DNA of 64,000 nt from Dioscorea cayenensis subsp. rotundata (taxonomy: Eukaryota; Streptophyta; Magnoliopsida; Dioscoreales; Dioscoreaceae): the NCBI RefSeq assembly GCF_009730915.1, contig NC_052489.1:28079916-28143915 (forward strand), given 5' to 3'. This document shows positions 11,701 to 23,694 of the stretch, piece by piece. Within the stretch, counting starts at the first letter, position 1, and each line of letters begins with the position of its first letter. The position numbers were made by a program, and so were the translations under genes. Under the pieces are notes generated by a model. That model was not told where the DNA came from, did no database searches, and saw only the letters and a list, made by a program, of their open reading frames with translations.

Positions 11701-14700
11701 ATGTTGATTGTGTTGATATCTAAAGAAGAAATAAGGGATGCCATAAAATATCAGTACCTACGACCTGGTTGGATTTCACCGTTAAAGTATGTCAAGATGC
11801 GCTCAAAATATTTAACATATCTCTAAGAATAACAAGAGAAAGCAAAAAATCAGCGATCTTAACAATTTTGTAGCTATAACAATGCACGTTCTGCAATAGA
11901 TGGTATAGACTAACAATCTGACTTGGGAGAACAAGCCCTTTTCCATCTATACATCTTTTCTGATTATAGTAATCCATGGACTCCTCAGCAGTTGGGAAGA
12001 ACTGCAATAAGAACATGTTATAGTTCATAACAGCCAAAAAATATAATAATAATGCGCAACCAAATGTAAAAAACACAGCAACTGACAGCACAATCTCACC
12101 TTCAGGTAGAGGAGGAGGCTAGAAATCATTAAACCAGTCCTTGCCATCCCAGCTTTACAATGTACAACGACAACATTTTCAATATCCTCCTTTAACCATG
12201 AGTAGGCACTTTGACAGAATAATTTGATCAATTGAATGGGAGGACAGTTATGGTCATCAAAAGGGAAACAAGCCACCTATCATGTTCAAGATGTGTCATA
12301 TGTGCCAAAGAAACAAGTGTGATATCAGTCACCAGCCGAAATACTTCTATATAAACAAGAAGAAGATGAAAAATAAAAATTAAAAAATCTTATTCCGACT
12401 ATGTTCAGGCAATATTGTAACTTATACCATTGTTTCAGTAGAAGGAACTATAGGACTGTGAATATGCCAGACCAGTGTTAGCCCCAAACTTAACCTTAAC
12501 CAGGCCACTTAAAGCTAAGCCATAATCTGACCTAATTAAGTTTTCAAGGCCGCACAAGCCTGATCAGGTCAAATATAGTTATTATAATGAACCCATAAGC
12601 TGAGGAGTGGAACATGTTTCTTCATTAATGTCCTTTCCCAAACACCCATTATTTATGAAACAGAAAGCACTGCAAACAGACTTGCGATCAAATGAGACAA
12701 AAGCAAAGGTGTAAGCCACATGAGTCAAATGGCAGCAATGCAGTAACACATATGATTAGCTAAAATGCAAGTAACAATGCCCATAAGGAAACATATTAGA
12801 TAACCCTTAAATGCTAAAAGCATCTCATTGCCATTAAATCCTTTTTTTTCATAATCTATAATCATTCTGTTGTCTTAAATTTCAAAATATCTTCAATCCA
12901 AGTATATACACAATTGTAATTGCTACTTTGATGCTAGAATTTGTCAATAATTATTAACTATCAGAGCATTTGCATGTAAAATTAGTCAGCACAAATCTAA
13001 TTACAATAGGGCCACAGAAAGAAACAGCAAAGACTTCATAGCGGAATGAGAAGAATGTGTATGAAGGTAGAAATCAAACAGCATACCTTCCCCTCAAATA
13101 GGGATGCATCATACAGTCTCTCTGAACAAAGGTTGTACACCTTGTACTTTCCCTGTATAGGAGTTCAGTATAGGAGTTCAGTGTGAAATTTTGTTCAAGA
13201 AATATTCAGCACGTCACTGGATAATAATAAATGAACACTATTTTGGTATAAAAAGATACACCTTCGATAAACAATTGTGAATACATAAAATACATCCACT
13301 AAAGTATGACACTGACTAGAAAAAAAGAAAATAAAAGGAGTAAAAAAAAAAAAAAGGAAAAGCAATGCTTCTTTAAAATAGATAAATGGTGTTATTAGGC
13401 TCATAGGCAGAGTATTTATACTCCTGGTGAAATGGACTATCTCCAAACTGGCGCAAATTACAAAAGAACTCCAAAATTTATTGCCCTCAAAAAGTATACC
13501 ACCAGTAGAATCCTCGTATGTAGTTATTTTACTCATTGTCATGCCATCCTAACTAGCTTGCATGAGAATATTAACCACATTAGAAGCCTTTCAGGTGGTG
13601 GATGACAGTAAGATATCTTTAAAAAAAAACATGTATAGTTGGATCATTGAAACAAAGCTCTAGCCTAGTATTTCAAGACAAACATATCTGAATAAATCTT
13701 TTTGAAGGAAGTAATTTTGTTTCTATTAGCTACTGTAACAAAAAAATCTATTGAGCAAAAGCGGTTAGCTCGCGTAGATCTTTTTGGCGCAGATAGGTGT
13801 AGAACTCTACAGGGATTTATTACCAACCAGATTAAATTTCAGTTTTACTAACTTCAATCAAGTAAGGTTACATTATCAATGATAAAAGAATTGGGAGGAA
13901 AGTAATGAACACCTCCAAACATAAAGTTGCTACAATAATAAGCTATTAAAAATATCGGCACCTTGTGATGAGTCTCAAAGAATTTGATCACTTCTTCCAT
14001 ATGATTACGATAGAATCCCTGCATGACATCATGCATAAATCAAATAAATAGATATTCACCACAAAACAGACATTAGGTATAATCTTGAGTTTTGATTCAT
14101 AATTACCTCTACATATCCAAAAAAACCAGAGCTCATATCACCAGCAGGAAAGCCCATTGCAATAATATTCTCCGTAATATAAGTCATATCCAAATCAAAT
14201 CCACCTTCCTAGAAAAAGAAGAAAATGCAGATAAGCTTACGGCATTCATATGATACTTTCTTCCCCAATAAGTGGCATGTCTAGGATTCAGAGAAATCAA
14301 CCAAAAAGTACAAATATAATTCTGCAGAAACTTCTAAGGGATATTTTTTTGAAAATAGACCAGACAACTCGGGTGCTATCTAATACCCAAGTGTCAATAA
14401 CCTCAAAACATTCATATGATCCTTTTTCCCCACTTATTGGTAAGTATATGATTCAACCAAAAGGTGCAAATATAGTTCCAAGGCAACTTGAAAAGGGCCC
14501 AATCACTACACAAACACCACTTACAGCCCAATAATAGTAATTTGTGGCATCATGTATTGAGGCATAATATAAAGGTAGCAGCTTAACATAATGAGTGCCT
14601 ATCTAAATGACAGAAAAATATAACAGTACATGAAAGAAGAAAATATTAATGTAACTAATTCAACACCTTACAGAACATAAATAGATTCACAAAAGGTTCA

Positions 14701-15506
14701 GTTCCTTTGTGAGATATTTTAATTTTTTTTTTTTAAGATTTATTCCAGGATCTACTTTTTAACCAATGGTATTATGTTGAAAGTGTCAATAGTCTCCCCA
14801 TATTTTTTTTATGGCTTTATCAATAGTGTCTCTATATCAACAGCAAGAAAACATTAAAATAAAAAAATAAAATAAAATAAAAACCCTCTGCATTTTTATC
14901 CGCATTCTTTGTTGCAAAATTGCTCCAGCACCAACCATGAGACACATTATAAAGGCTTAGCAAGAATTCTTAATTTTTTTAAGGTGAGATTTATAGATAA
15001 TACCTTAACCTAACTTTAAAAGGTGTCAGTAAAAATCCAATAGTAGCAGTACTGTTGTTAAAATAAATTGCTCATCGTAGCTGTACTATTACCTGGTATC
15101 TCCTTTTGTTCTGAGAGACCATATGACGGGCCTTAACTTGCACTGCCTTTACTGCACTCCTGGATGAGTCCATCAATCCTTTTGTAAAAGATCCCAAGAC
15201 ACCAGGTTGTGAAGTTGTTAAGCTTTCCTCAGCATTATCATCTTGTGTAGGCGACTTTGGAGACATCCGCAATCCAAACCCACTAGTGAAACGAGCAAAT
15301 GCTGACTTCGTAGAATTCCCAGATTGTGTATCATCTTCGCTAGATGATTGAGGAATTTTGAGGTTTCTCGCCCAGGATGTGATACCAGAAGCAGAAAGTA
15401 AAGATGATGTATCTTGAACAGAAGTATCGGGCCTTGTAGGTGCAGGTTGCTGACTCTCAGCTGCAACTTGCGGCAGAGACGATGGTTCAGCTTGTTTTGC
15501 CTCCAT
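8777..15506 (-). CDS. PTEN2: PTEN2-type phosphatidylinositol/dual-specificity phosphatase
   Basis: Twelve coding exons: 15093..15506, 14107..14208, 13962..14018, 13087..13152, 12100..12276, 11915..12001, 11758..11822, 11583..11659, 11344..11390, 10581..10711, 9697..9766, 8777..9313. They total 609 residues, essentially the length of Arabidopsis PTEN2a. Residues 1-138 are the plant-specific disordered N-terminus. The phosphatase domain (about 139-310) carries FDLDMTYITENIIAMGFPAG and the CX5R loop HCKAGMARTG at 252-261 (C253, R259). A C2-like domain follows (about 320-465), then an acidic, Ser-rich tail ending DEDDYESE. Family knowledge: PTEN2 dephosphorylates 3-phosphoinositides and binds phosphatidic acid. 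A 5' UTR intron is likely (acceptor at 15591; donor near 16811 possibly GC-type), placing the first exon near 16813-16950. The introns, up to about 900 bases, hold no other gene. Confidence 0.95.
14245..14500. repeat. Diverged direct duplication inside PTEN2 intron 1
   Basis: Two related segments, near 14245-14345 and 14409-14500, share the order CATTCATATGAT, a CTTT..TTCCCC block, GATTCA..TCAACCAAAA and GCAAATATA or ACAAATATA. They lie about 160 bases apart in the same orientation. No function is evident. Confidence 0.5.
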
Positions 15507-17551
15507 CTTGTATATGAATCAAAGTTGCCTTAAAGGTGCCTTATACCCTTAACAGCACACTCGACAATAACCGGTTGCTATAATGGTCAACTGCAAGATC
15601 AGTCATCAAAATAAGTAAATACAACAAGAACCATTTAAAAGAAAAAAAAAAAAAACAATTAGTAAAGTCAGATTCTTAATTCTGCATTCCAAATTATTAT
15701 GCCAACCAATGAGTACAGATGAATGCTATCATGGACAGGAGTACACAAGCCACTCGCCACTCTATAAAACGTTCTGCCCAAGAGTGAGAATTTTTATTTT
15801 TACCACAGCTGCCTCTGTATTAACTTAATTCTAATACAATGTTAGTAGACCTGTGCAGAATGAATCTAACAAAATGTATCAACACCAAAACCAACAAAAT
15901 TCTTCTAAATTCGTCTTTTTCTACAGCGAAGAACTCACAAATCACTCAAACTCATGGAATCTCGGACCCTGATATCTTAATACACTCATTAACTAAACTA
16001 AATCCTTAACACCGACATATCAAAACTAATTTCTGTTCACACATCTATGATGAAATTTCCACATTCTAATGAAAGCTCCTAGACCTACAAGCAAAACGAT
16101 GTGAATGCAAACTCTTCTGTCTTAATAACAATTACAAATGGTTCATAAATTTGCCAAAGATTATAAATGCAAAATTGGCCATACAAACATGAAATATAAC
16201 TATTTGCATATGCACAAGCCAAAACATACATATACAAAGAAGAACACAGTAAAAAAAATTTGTTTTTGTGAATATCTTCCGTGAGAGAATGAATTCAATG
16301 CTTACTGGGACTAGCAGAAGCATAAAGAACACAGTAAAAATCTTGACGAATTACTCCGGCAATACAAACTATCTAGCTAAAGACAGAATATTCAGAACCA
16401 TGTCGCAACTACAACCGAAAACATTGCTTAAAGACATTAATCAAATGACAAACAGAACCGCAAAATCATCCCAGCCACGGAAACACCCAAAAAAAACCCC
16501 ACAGGATCATCAACAACAAACAGAAAGAATTTAATTCGATGAAAGCAGGCTCGAGATTGCAAACAAAACTCCAAGCTCTGTCCAAATCCAATGCAAATCT
16601 TATCCTCAAATCGGAAATACACCAAGAAAAAATTAGGGCTTGCTAAAAAAAAATGCAGCAAAAACCCGAAATAATTAACATAAAACAGACATGATTACCA
16701 ATTAGGGCTCAAAGCTCTCAAACAAAGAAATCAAATCAAAACTTTTCTTGTTGAAAATCAAGAAAAGAAAAAATTCAAAAAATCCCAATTTGGGAGAGAG
16801 ATAAGAACTTGCCTGATTACGAACCCAGTGAAGCGGATCTGAAACGAGATCGCGATTGAAAGGATGATCAAACAATGGGTTCGTAATTATGTGGGCAAAC
16901 CAAAGAGGAAACGAGAGTCGTCGATCACGTGATGATGAGTGCGAATCGCGAGGCTCGAAGTCCAGGTAGAAGTCATCTCATGACTCCCATCCCAAAAAGG
17001 GTGGGCCCCACTCCTTTATTTATAAATGCCATGTGTTTTCCCGGTCAATTATTCATTTATGACTATTAGTTGGAAATTTATATTTTACCACTTATAAAAA
17101 AACTATGGTAATATGTGCAAAATTCTTTTTTATAATATAGCCGGCTTGATCACATATAAAAAAAACAAAAATAAAATATTTAAAAATCTCAAATTAAAGA
17201 TTTGTTCGAAACATTAGTAGTAACAAGTCACTGATTGTGATTTATGAGTGAGGGTAGCGTTTATTTTTTCATTAAAAATATACATATGTATTCACCAATG
17301 TAAATATTTTATATAATTGATACTAAATCAGATCATTGCCATTGTACACAAACACATGGTTATTTTCTTCAGGCTTCCTACATTGATATTGTTATCATGC
17401 TAGTTGGATTCCATTTTGATTTCATAAGAATTTGTGGTAATCTTTTCTTCTTGTTTTCTCTTTTAAAATTTTCATTTTTCATTAATGTGAATGATCATAA
17501 GCAACAATGTGCTTCTCATCAGGAACAATTCACAAATGTGGAAGAAAAACA
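15507..17551. other. PTEN2 5' UTR intron, first exon and promoter; then intergenic to the PPR 3' end
   Basis: 15591-16812 looks like a long 5' UTR intron of PTEN2. 16813 to about 16960 is probably the noncoding first exon; around 16900-16990 the sequence is GC-richer, as expected of a promoter. 17000-17551 is AT-rich with no coding signal and includes the 3' UTR of the downstream minus-strand PPR gene. Confidence 0.45.
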
Positions 17552-19476
17552 TCACCAAAAATCATTACAAGAGCAACTCCCTTGAACAAACCGATGAAAC
17601 CGAACTCGATCCCTTACAATTATCTCCCTATCAAACACTCTACTCACAATTTTTGTTATCTCATGACAATCATCACAAGCTCTCAAGTTTTTCACCACCC
17701 GAATCACTGTCGGCGATTTAGTTTTCAACAGTCCATAGGCAATTGCCAATCTTTCACTATGCTCACAAAGTGCAATTTCTTTCTCCTCTTCGGCGACATC
17801 ATGTAGAACTCCGCGAGTCCATGGCACATGTCCTGCACGGTGAACTCTCTCAGACACATCGATCAACACTTTTCGTATTTCTTTGATATCTGGATGTGAT
17901 TCATCACCCACAACAAATCGGTGCACAATGCCATCAAGCTCAATGCAGCTGCATCCCGGAACAATTTTCGCACCACTGTCTTTCATCTTTTTTCTCATGT
18001 AGCTCACTTCTTCCCATTGAGCTCTCGACGCATAGAGATTAGAGAGCATAACATAGTTCTCCGGATTGTGTGGCTCTAGCTCAAGAAGCCGTTCAGCTGC
18101 AATCTCTATCTTATCTGAACTCCCTCTGATCTTGCATCCCATTAAAAGAGTCCTCCAAATTATAGAATTCGGAGATATGGGCATGTCATTCACAAAAACA
18201 AAAGCTTCATCCAAATGGCCAGTTCTGCATAATAAATCAACCATGCAACCATAATGTTCTATCATTGGATCAATGCCCAATTCATGCATGACAGACCAAA
18301 ATCGTCGTCCATCATCAACCAATCCACTATGAGCGCACGCAGATAACACACCGATGAATGTCACATGATTAGGCTTCACCTGAGAAAATGCAGAAAGAAA
18401 AGAAAGAATAAGCTTGAGAAATTTCTAGCATTTTCATTGGCTTTGCTCGATGCAAAAGAGTATGAAACCAATAATACCTTTGATTCTAACATCCTTGAGA
18501 AATGCTCCAAAGCATCATCCACAAGGCCATGAATTGCAAACCCGACAATCATCGAGCTCCATGCTTTCGTGTCCTTCTCCTCCATCTCATTGAACATGTT
18601 CCTCGCCCTCTCTATCTGCCCACATTTGGCATACATATCAATGAGTGCAGTACCAAGCTCAAGATCAAATTTAATCTTCTTCCTCTCAATAAAAGCATGC
18701 ACCCATCTCCCCAAATCCAATGCACCGGCTTTCGCAAAAGCAGAAATCACACTCACCATGGTCACCTCATCCGGCTCGATCCCCACTTCTTGCATTTCCC
18801 TAAACAACTCCAAAGCCTCATTGACCAATCCAACTCTTGCATAACCACTGATCATAGTACTCCGCACAACCAAATTCTTATCAGGAATCTCATCAAATAC
18901 CGATCTCGCATAGTCAATTTCCTCACACTTTGCATAAAAGTTCAACAATGCATTTTGAACAAACATGCTTGAGTCAAGGCCATGCTTGTAAGCATGGGAA
19001 TGAATTTGCATGCCTTCCCAAAAGGCCAAAACAATGGAGCAAGCCTTCATGACAAAGGCAAGTGTATAACTATTCGGGTAAGCGAAGCCCCTTCGGATCA
19101 TCTCCTTGTATAGGATAATGGGCTCTTTGGAAGGATGTTGGACTAGAGAGAAGCCTCTGATCATGGAATTCCAACAAAAAACATTTGGTTGGGGAAATTG
19201 GTCGAACACCTTGCGAGCATGGCGGAGGTTGCCGGATGAAGAGAGGGCAGAGAAGCTGAGGATCTTGGTGAGGGCATAGTGGGAAATGGGTGAGGGGTAT
19301 TTGAGGAAATGGCCATGAATTTGGTGGAGTGTTCTCAAGTTTGGGCATTTTTGGATCAGAGAAACAATGTATTCCTCTACGGTTTGTTTGGCGGGAGGAA
19401 GTTTGAAGGATATTTTGGGAAGCATCAGAACGGTTGAAAAGGGCAGATTGGGAACAGCATTTATAGTTTTTTTCAT
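17552..19476 (-). CDS. PLS-class pentatricopeptide repeat protein with DYW domain (organelle RNA editing type)
   Basis: Two exons, 18478..19476 and 17552..18379, split by a 98-base intron in phase 0, give 608 residues from MKKTINAVP. The frame stays open upstream to an ATG at 19641, and MLPKISF lies slightly downstream, so the exact start is uncertain. PPR motifs begin near residue 55 (LIQKCPNLRTLHQIHGHFLK) and run as P, L and S repeats to an E region. The C-terminal DYW deaminase-like domain has the HSERLA zinc/catalytic motif and the CDDCH motif, and ends CSCNDFW, so the last triplet is DFW. Family knowledge: such proteins bind organelle transcripts and support C-to-U editing. An N-terminal organelle-targeting peptide is plausible. 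The target transcript cannot be told by eye. An intron in this gene class is uncommon but the frame and splice signals are clear. Confidence 0.9.
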
Positions 19477-20230
19477 ATGGATAAAAAGTGGATAAACCAC
19501 AAATTTATTAGAGAAAAACAGCAGTACAAAAGTAAAACATGGTACAATAGGAAAGTCAACTCTCACCAGGGGTGAGGGAAGAAGAAGAAGACGAAGACAG
19601 TAGAAAAAACAAAGCAGTGAAAAAGAATCCCAGGAGAGCATGAGGTGTCGACAGACATCTCAGCTCGCTAGACAAACAAAGAAAAACACCTACTCCAGAG
19701 CATTTCATATTTTTTTAATACATATTTTTTTTTTTTTAAAGTGAATATTTAGAAAATTCTTTGAACAGAACGACTGGTTGATTATTTGTATCAAAATATC
19801 AAACAATATTTATTTCATATTTTTATCATTGCAATATAGATTTTTGGATAAATGTGGATGAGTAACCCTGTAATAGGATAGTGGCATTATCTCCCAAGGT
19901 AGAGGATGAGCGTTTGAATGGGGTATTTACTAGTTATGGAATCCGGAATGCATGCTTAAATATGCATAAAAAACAGTGTTTCTGATTTATTATATTCAAA
20001 TAAATTTGTCAATTTTGCATTTTAATGAATTTCCATGGAAATATTTATTTTCTGTAAAAAATGAAATGACGCATTGATATTTTATTTTATTTTTTAAATG
20101 TGGACTTTATATTAACAATGCATGATTTTGTTTATTATTTTAAAAATATATATATAAGTAGAGAATATCAAGTTAAACATTAAAATCCATAAACTACTAA
20201 ACAGTATAAATAACTTCGGAAGGAGTACTA
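19477..20230. other. Intergenic, AT-rich; PPR promoter side
   Basis: The open frame of the PPR gene continues to 19641 and may be leader. Beyond that the sequence is AT-rich with homopolymer runs and no coding signal. Confidence 0.5.
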
Positions 20231-20433
20231 GTGCGGTGATTTTCACTCATTATATAATGTAAGCACACACACTCAATGTAAAATCAAATGAGCAAAAGAA
20301 ATGAGACAAACAAAATAGTTACACTCACAACTTGTGTACGTCTAGGGGGCCAAGCCCAGAGATAATAATCCACTAAAAGAGATAAAGAAAATAAAAGTAC
20401 AACACTCACCCTCACTCTCACAATGAATACATG

Positions 20434-20980
20434 TGTTGGTTTGGTTGCCAAACTTCGATCCAGCCCCTTTTATTATTAGTAATAAAGACAGGGGCAAAAT
20501 GTTAAAAAAAAAAACCTAAACTTAAATATGTGGTTGTTGAGAAGACATAGTGAGAAACAAGAAAAAAAAAACGTGGTTTTGTTCTCTGGGTCCATTGGAA
20601 GGAGGAAGATGAAGAAAACATCTCTTTTTCTATTGAATCCTCATCAAATTGGCAAATTTGTTTAGAACAATCTTAGAGGGTAATTTCTATAGTTTTTTCT
20701 TCTTGGTGTGATCATTCAATAAAGGGGTTTTCTAGAGTTATTATTTGTATTTCTCCATTATTGGCGGTGATCTCAAGTGTGCATTTGCTTGAGAATTTTT
20801 TTATTTGTTGATTTTGATAGTGGATTTAATTCGGAGTTTGGCCAGTGGTTTTTTCCCTCTAAACATAAGAGTTTTTCATGTAAATTTTGGGTCTGCCTGA
20901 TTAATTTCATTTATTGTTCAATTTAGTAGCCGAAATTATTTTATTTACATCATGAAGAATTTGCTGCGAAAAACTCAACA
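20434..20980 (+). mobile_element. Solo LTR, Ty1-copia type
   Basis: A 547-base segment begins TGTTGG and ends CAACA, the paired termini of plant copia LTRs. It is flanked by a perfect 5-base target duplication ACATG at 20429..20433 and 20981..20985. The inside has the CCCTCTAAACATAAGAG...CATGTAAA block usual in such LTRs. No internal region or second LTR is present, so this is a solo LTR fossil. The intact duplication suggests it is not very old. Confidence 0.75.
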
Positions 20981-21608
20981 ACATGAACCCTCCCTAGATT
21001 GGCCGATGCCCACTCTCACTCACCCTTACCCAAGGTCTCAATCTAGTGGTCCATCATAAATCTAAAAGCAAAGTCTTTTATATAAACTTCTCTACATTCC
21101 AAATATAGTGACTCCCTCTTTTAGAATCTCCGCAGCTTCACACTTTCCAAAATTAGATGTTGCAGCTCATGTTGTAACCAAGCTTGCAACCTACTTGTTG
21201 ATCCTGATTGAGTTTTAGCTTCTATTGCAACGAGACCTTGAGACCCCTCCAACCCTCCTAGTCGTGCCAGTCTAAGTCGATGCAGTCAACTCCTCCCGAG
21301 CCTTTTCTGCCAGCAACTAGCTTGTCTTCTCGCATCATGTTAGCAGGTCCCTCTCTTGAGGACTGCACCCACCAAGGCATGTCTCCATCTCACCAAAGAT
21401 GGTCCTCAAAGATCTTCAAAATCTTCTTTCCAAATATGATCTACATTCATCCAAGTTTGATTTTCACAATCTTGAAACTTAATCTTCATTCATCCAAGTT
21501 TAGGCTTCATCGATATTCTTGTTACTAAACTTGATCTACTTTCACCCAAGTTTAACTCTTTAATATCTTTTAAGCATGATCTTCATTCATCTAAACTTGG
21601 GTTTCAAC

Positions 21609-22530
21609 CAATGTTTTTAAAACCGGACCGGATAGCGAACCGGTCTCATATTTGGGTCACGGGTCAGTCGGTTCAACCGGATGACCCGTTTTGGTCGGAC
21701 CGGATGACGTCATAAATAAATAATTATCTTAAATATTATATATATAGAATATATATATACATATAATAACAAACTTTATTATATTTTTAATCATAATTAT
21801 CTTAAATATTTATTTTTAATATCATTATGATTTTTATCAAAAATGGTTGAAGATTCAAATAATTAATCTAGATAAAAGCAACAAATACAATTCCCTAAAC
21901 CTTTTATTTCTTAATCTATTAATCATAAATGGATGATGATAACTACATAAATTAAACAACTAATTAAATTACTAATTATGTGAGGATGAGACAAGGCATG
22001 AAAAAAAAATTCAAAAACAAAAACTAGAACTAAGTATGATTAATTTAATTCTCATATTTGATCATCATTACTATTAAAAATAAAAAGTATAAAATAAAAT
22101 AAATCCTAAATGATCTATACCTCTTAAACAATTTACAAGTATTTTTCTCATACCTCTAAACTCCAAAGTTCCAAAAAAATCCAAATAATATTTTCAACAA
22201 ATCAAGACTCAAAAGAGTATCATGAAATAAAGAAAAAGAGCCAATTCATGCCCTAAGTCCTTTCTTAAAAACAAAAACAAAAACAAAACAAAAAAAAAAC
22301 AAAAAAACAAAAAAACAAAAAAACAAAAAAACAAAAAAACAAAAACAAAATAAAAAAATTGAAAAACCGGGTTCCATCTGGTTTTTGGTCCGACCGACGG
22401 TTCACGGGTTTGGCGGGTTTGACCCGGTTCAAAAATTCGGTCAACATTAATTCTAAAACCGGACCGAGCTATGGGCCGGTTCCCGGTTTTTCCGGTCCGA
22501 CCGGCCGGTCCGGTCCGGTTTTCAAAACAT
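21609..22530. mobile_element. Non-autonomous Mutator-like element (MITE) with GGTTTT/ACCGG-rich ends
   Basis: Terminal inverted repeats start TTTTTAAAACCGGACCGG on the left (after CAATG) and read TTTTGAAAACCGGACCGG on the opposite strand at the right. Both ends are full of repeated CCGG words, while the roughly 650-base centre is AT-rich. A perfect 10-base target duplication GGGTTTCAAC flanks it (21599..21608 and 22531..22540), which fits the 9-11 base duplications of Mutator-like elements. There is no transposase frame, so it must depend on another element. A (CAAAAA)n tract lies at 22267-22350. Confidence 0.8.
22264..22350. repeat. (CAAAAA)n low-complexity tract
   Basis: Runs of A separated by single C, inside the MITE at 21609..22530. 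It accounts for the Phe/Cys-rich open frame on the minus strand, which is not a gene. Confidence 0.8.
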
Positions 22531-22926
22531 GGGTTTCAACTATCTCCAAATATATTTGTACCTTCAAATAGATTTGCTCTTGGTCTTCAAAAATGCTATG
22601 GTCATAAATAGTTTTGTTTCCTCAATTAGTTGTGACCATAGATAACCCTGTGTCTTCAGATAGATCTATTTTCTAAAAATAGTTGTGTAGACATTTTCCA
22701 CATTCTTTTTACTTGTTCCTCATCAGAATTTTCCAAAGTTGATACTCTTGCTAAAGATAACTTCAATATATTTTCTCCACTTGATTTCTTGAGAGATCCT
22801 CCAAATAGAGCACAAACCATAGTTTTTAATTTTCAAGCCACATCATCATCTTTTGCCAAGTCAGCTTGCCACATCATCTTAACTTGGTATCAAATGATGT
22901 TAAATATAGAGCCTAACTCTAACAAT

Positions 22927-23694
22927 TACTACCCCCAAGAAAAAGATTGAGGGTTTAAGTCACTTCCACAATCATAGTTATGGGTTGTTAATCGTCTAAA
23001 GATTAATTGATACTCGAATCCCCTCAAAAAATATCTTGCTAAGATGAACGCTCAATTCACCTGTGAAAACATAATTTTAGAAATATGAATAATGGTTGTG
23101 CACTAGTGATCCCAAAACTTTATATGTGCATGAACCCTATTCCTACTCACTCCATCAAAGATAGTACATGTTCTCGTCTTCTCCCTAGCCATTCATCTTT
23201 AGTCCAAAAAAACAATAATCATGGATTATAATTTGTCCACCAAAAAAAAAAAAAAATTCTTCGTCCATTGTTCAGATGAACTTTATTTTTAAAATTAACC
23301 TCAGACTTCTTATGTTTGAATGATCATATCATATGATCAAGAGGCAAGTGAAACTATTTTTATTTTCCTTAATACACAACTAATTTATCATTGTTTAAAA
23401 AATTAATAATAGATATTCTGAGATTATATAAAGGCATAGACTCATAGTGATAAAGATAAATTAAGAAATAATAATAATAATAATAATAATAAGGTTCCCT
23501 TTATGAGCGGAAGGTGTCTGGGAGCTCAGCTTTCGATACAACTCGTGGGGGGTACTTTCATAGCATCTGCTTCGCAGAAGCAGTACATCTTCTCAAAACC
23601 CAATGCTTTTGGACCAACCCCCAATCTTCCATTCTGTAATAATACATACATTTTAAAATCTTTTTTTTAATTCCTTTTTTTTAAATAAATTTAA
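22927..23694. other. Intergenic, no gene seen
   Basis: AT-rich. It contains an (AAT)n microsatellite at 23470-23493 followed by a GC-richer 23495-23600 stretch with a small palindrome (CTGCTTCGCAGAAGCAG near 23570). No reading frame of interest. Confidence 0.5.

Larger units (their letters stand above)
20230..22926 (-). mobile_element. Old copia-like LTR remnant, minus orientation, with two nested insertions
   Basis: On the minus strand the segment starts TGTTAGAGTTAGGC near 22926 and includes a GATGATGTGGCAAGCTGACT block and a region of short imperfect repeats around the words CTTCATTCATCCAAG (plus-strand 21420-21600), all usual for long plant copia LTRs. The far end near 20230 is uncertain. 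A solo LTR (20434..20980) and a Mutator-like MITE (21609..22530) sit inside it. No coding domain is visible and the element is a broken fossil; nesting shows it is older than both insertions. Confidence 0.45.

Noticed and set aside
13755-13815. GGTTAGCTCGCGTAG-like sequence resembling a tRNA D-arm
   Set aside because: No matching acceptor or T-arm; lies in a PTEN2 intron and cannot be folded as a tRNA by eye.
22265-22447. Minus-strand frame rich in Phe and Cys
   Set aside because: Produced by the (CAAAAA)n tract inside the MITE.
22890-22912. TGGTATCA-like primer binding site
   Set aside because: Only part of the usual match, and it lies inside the putative LTR in the wrong position.
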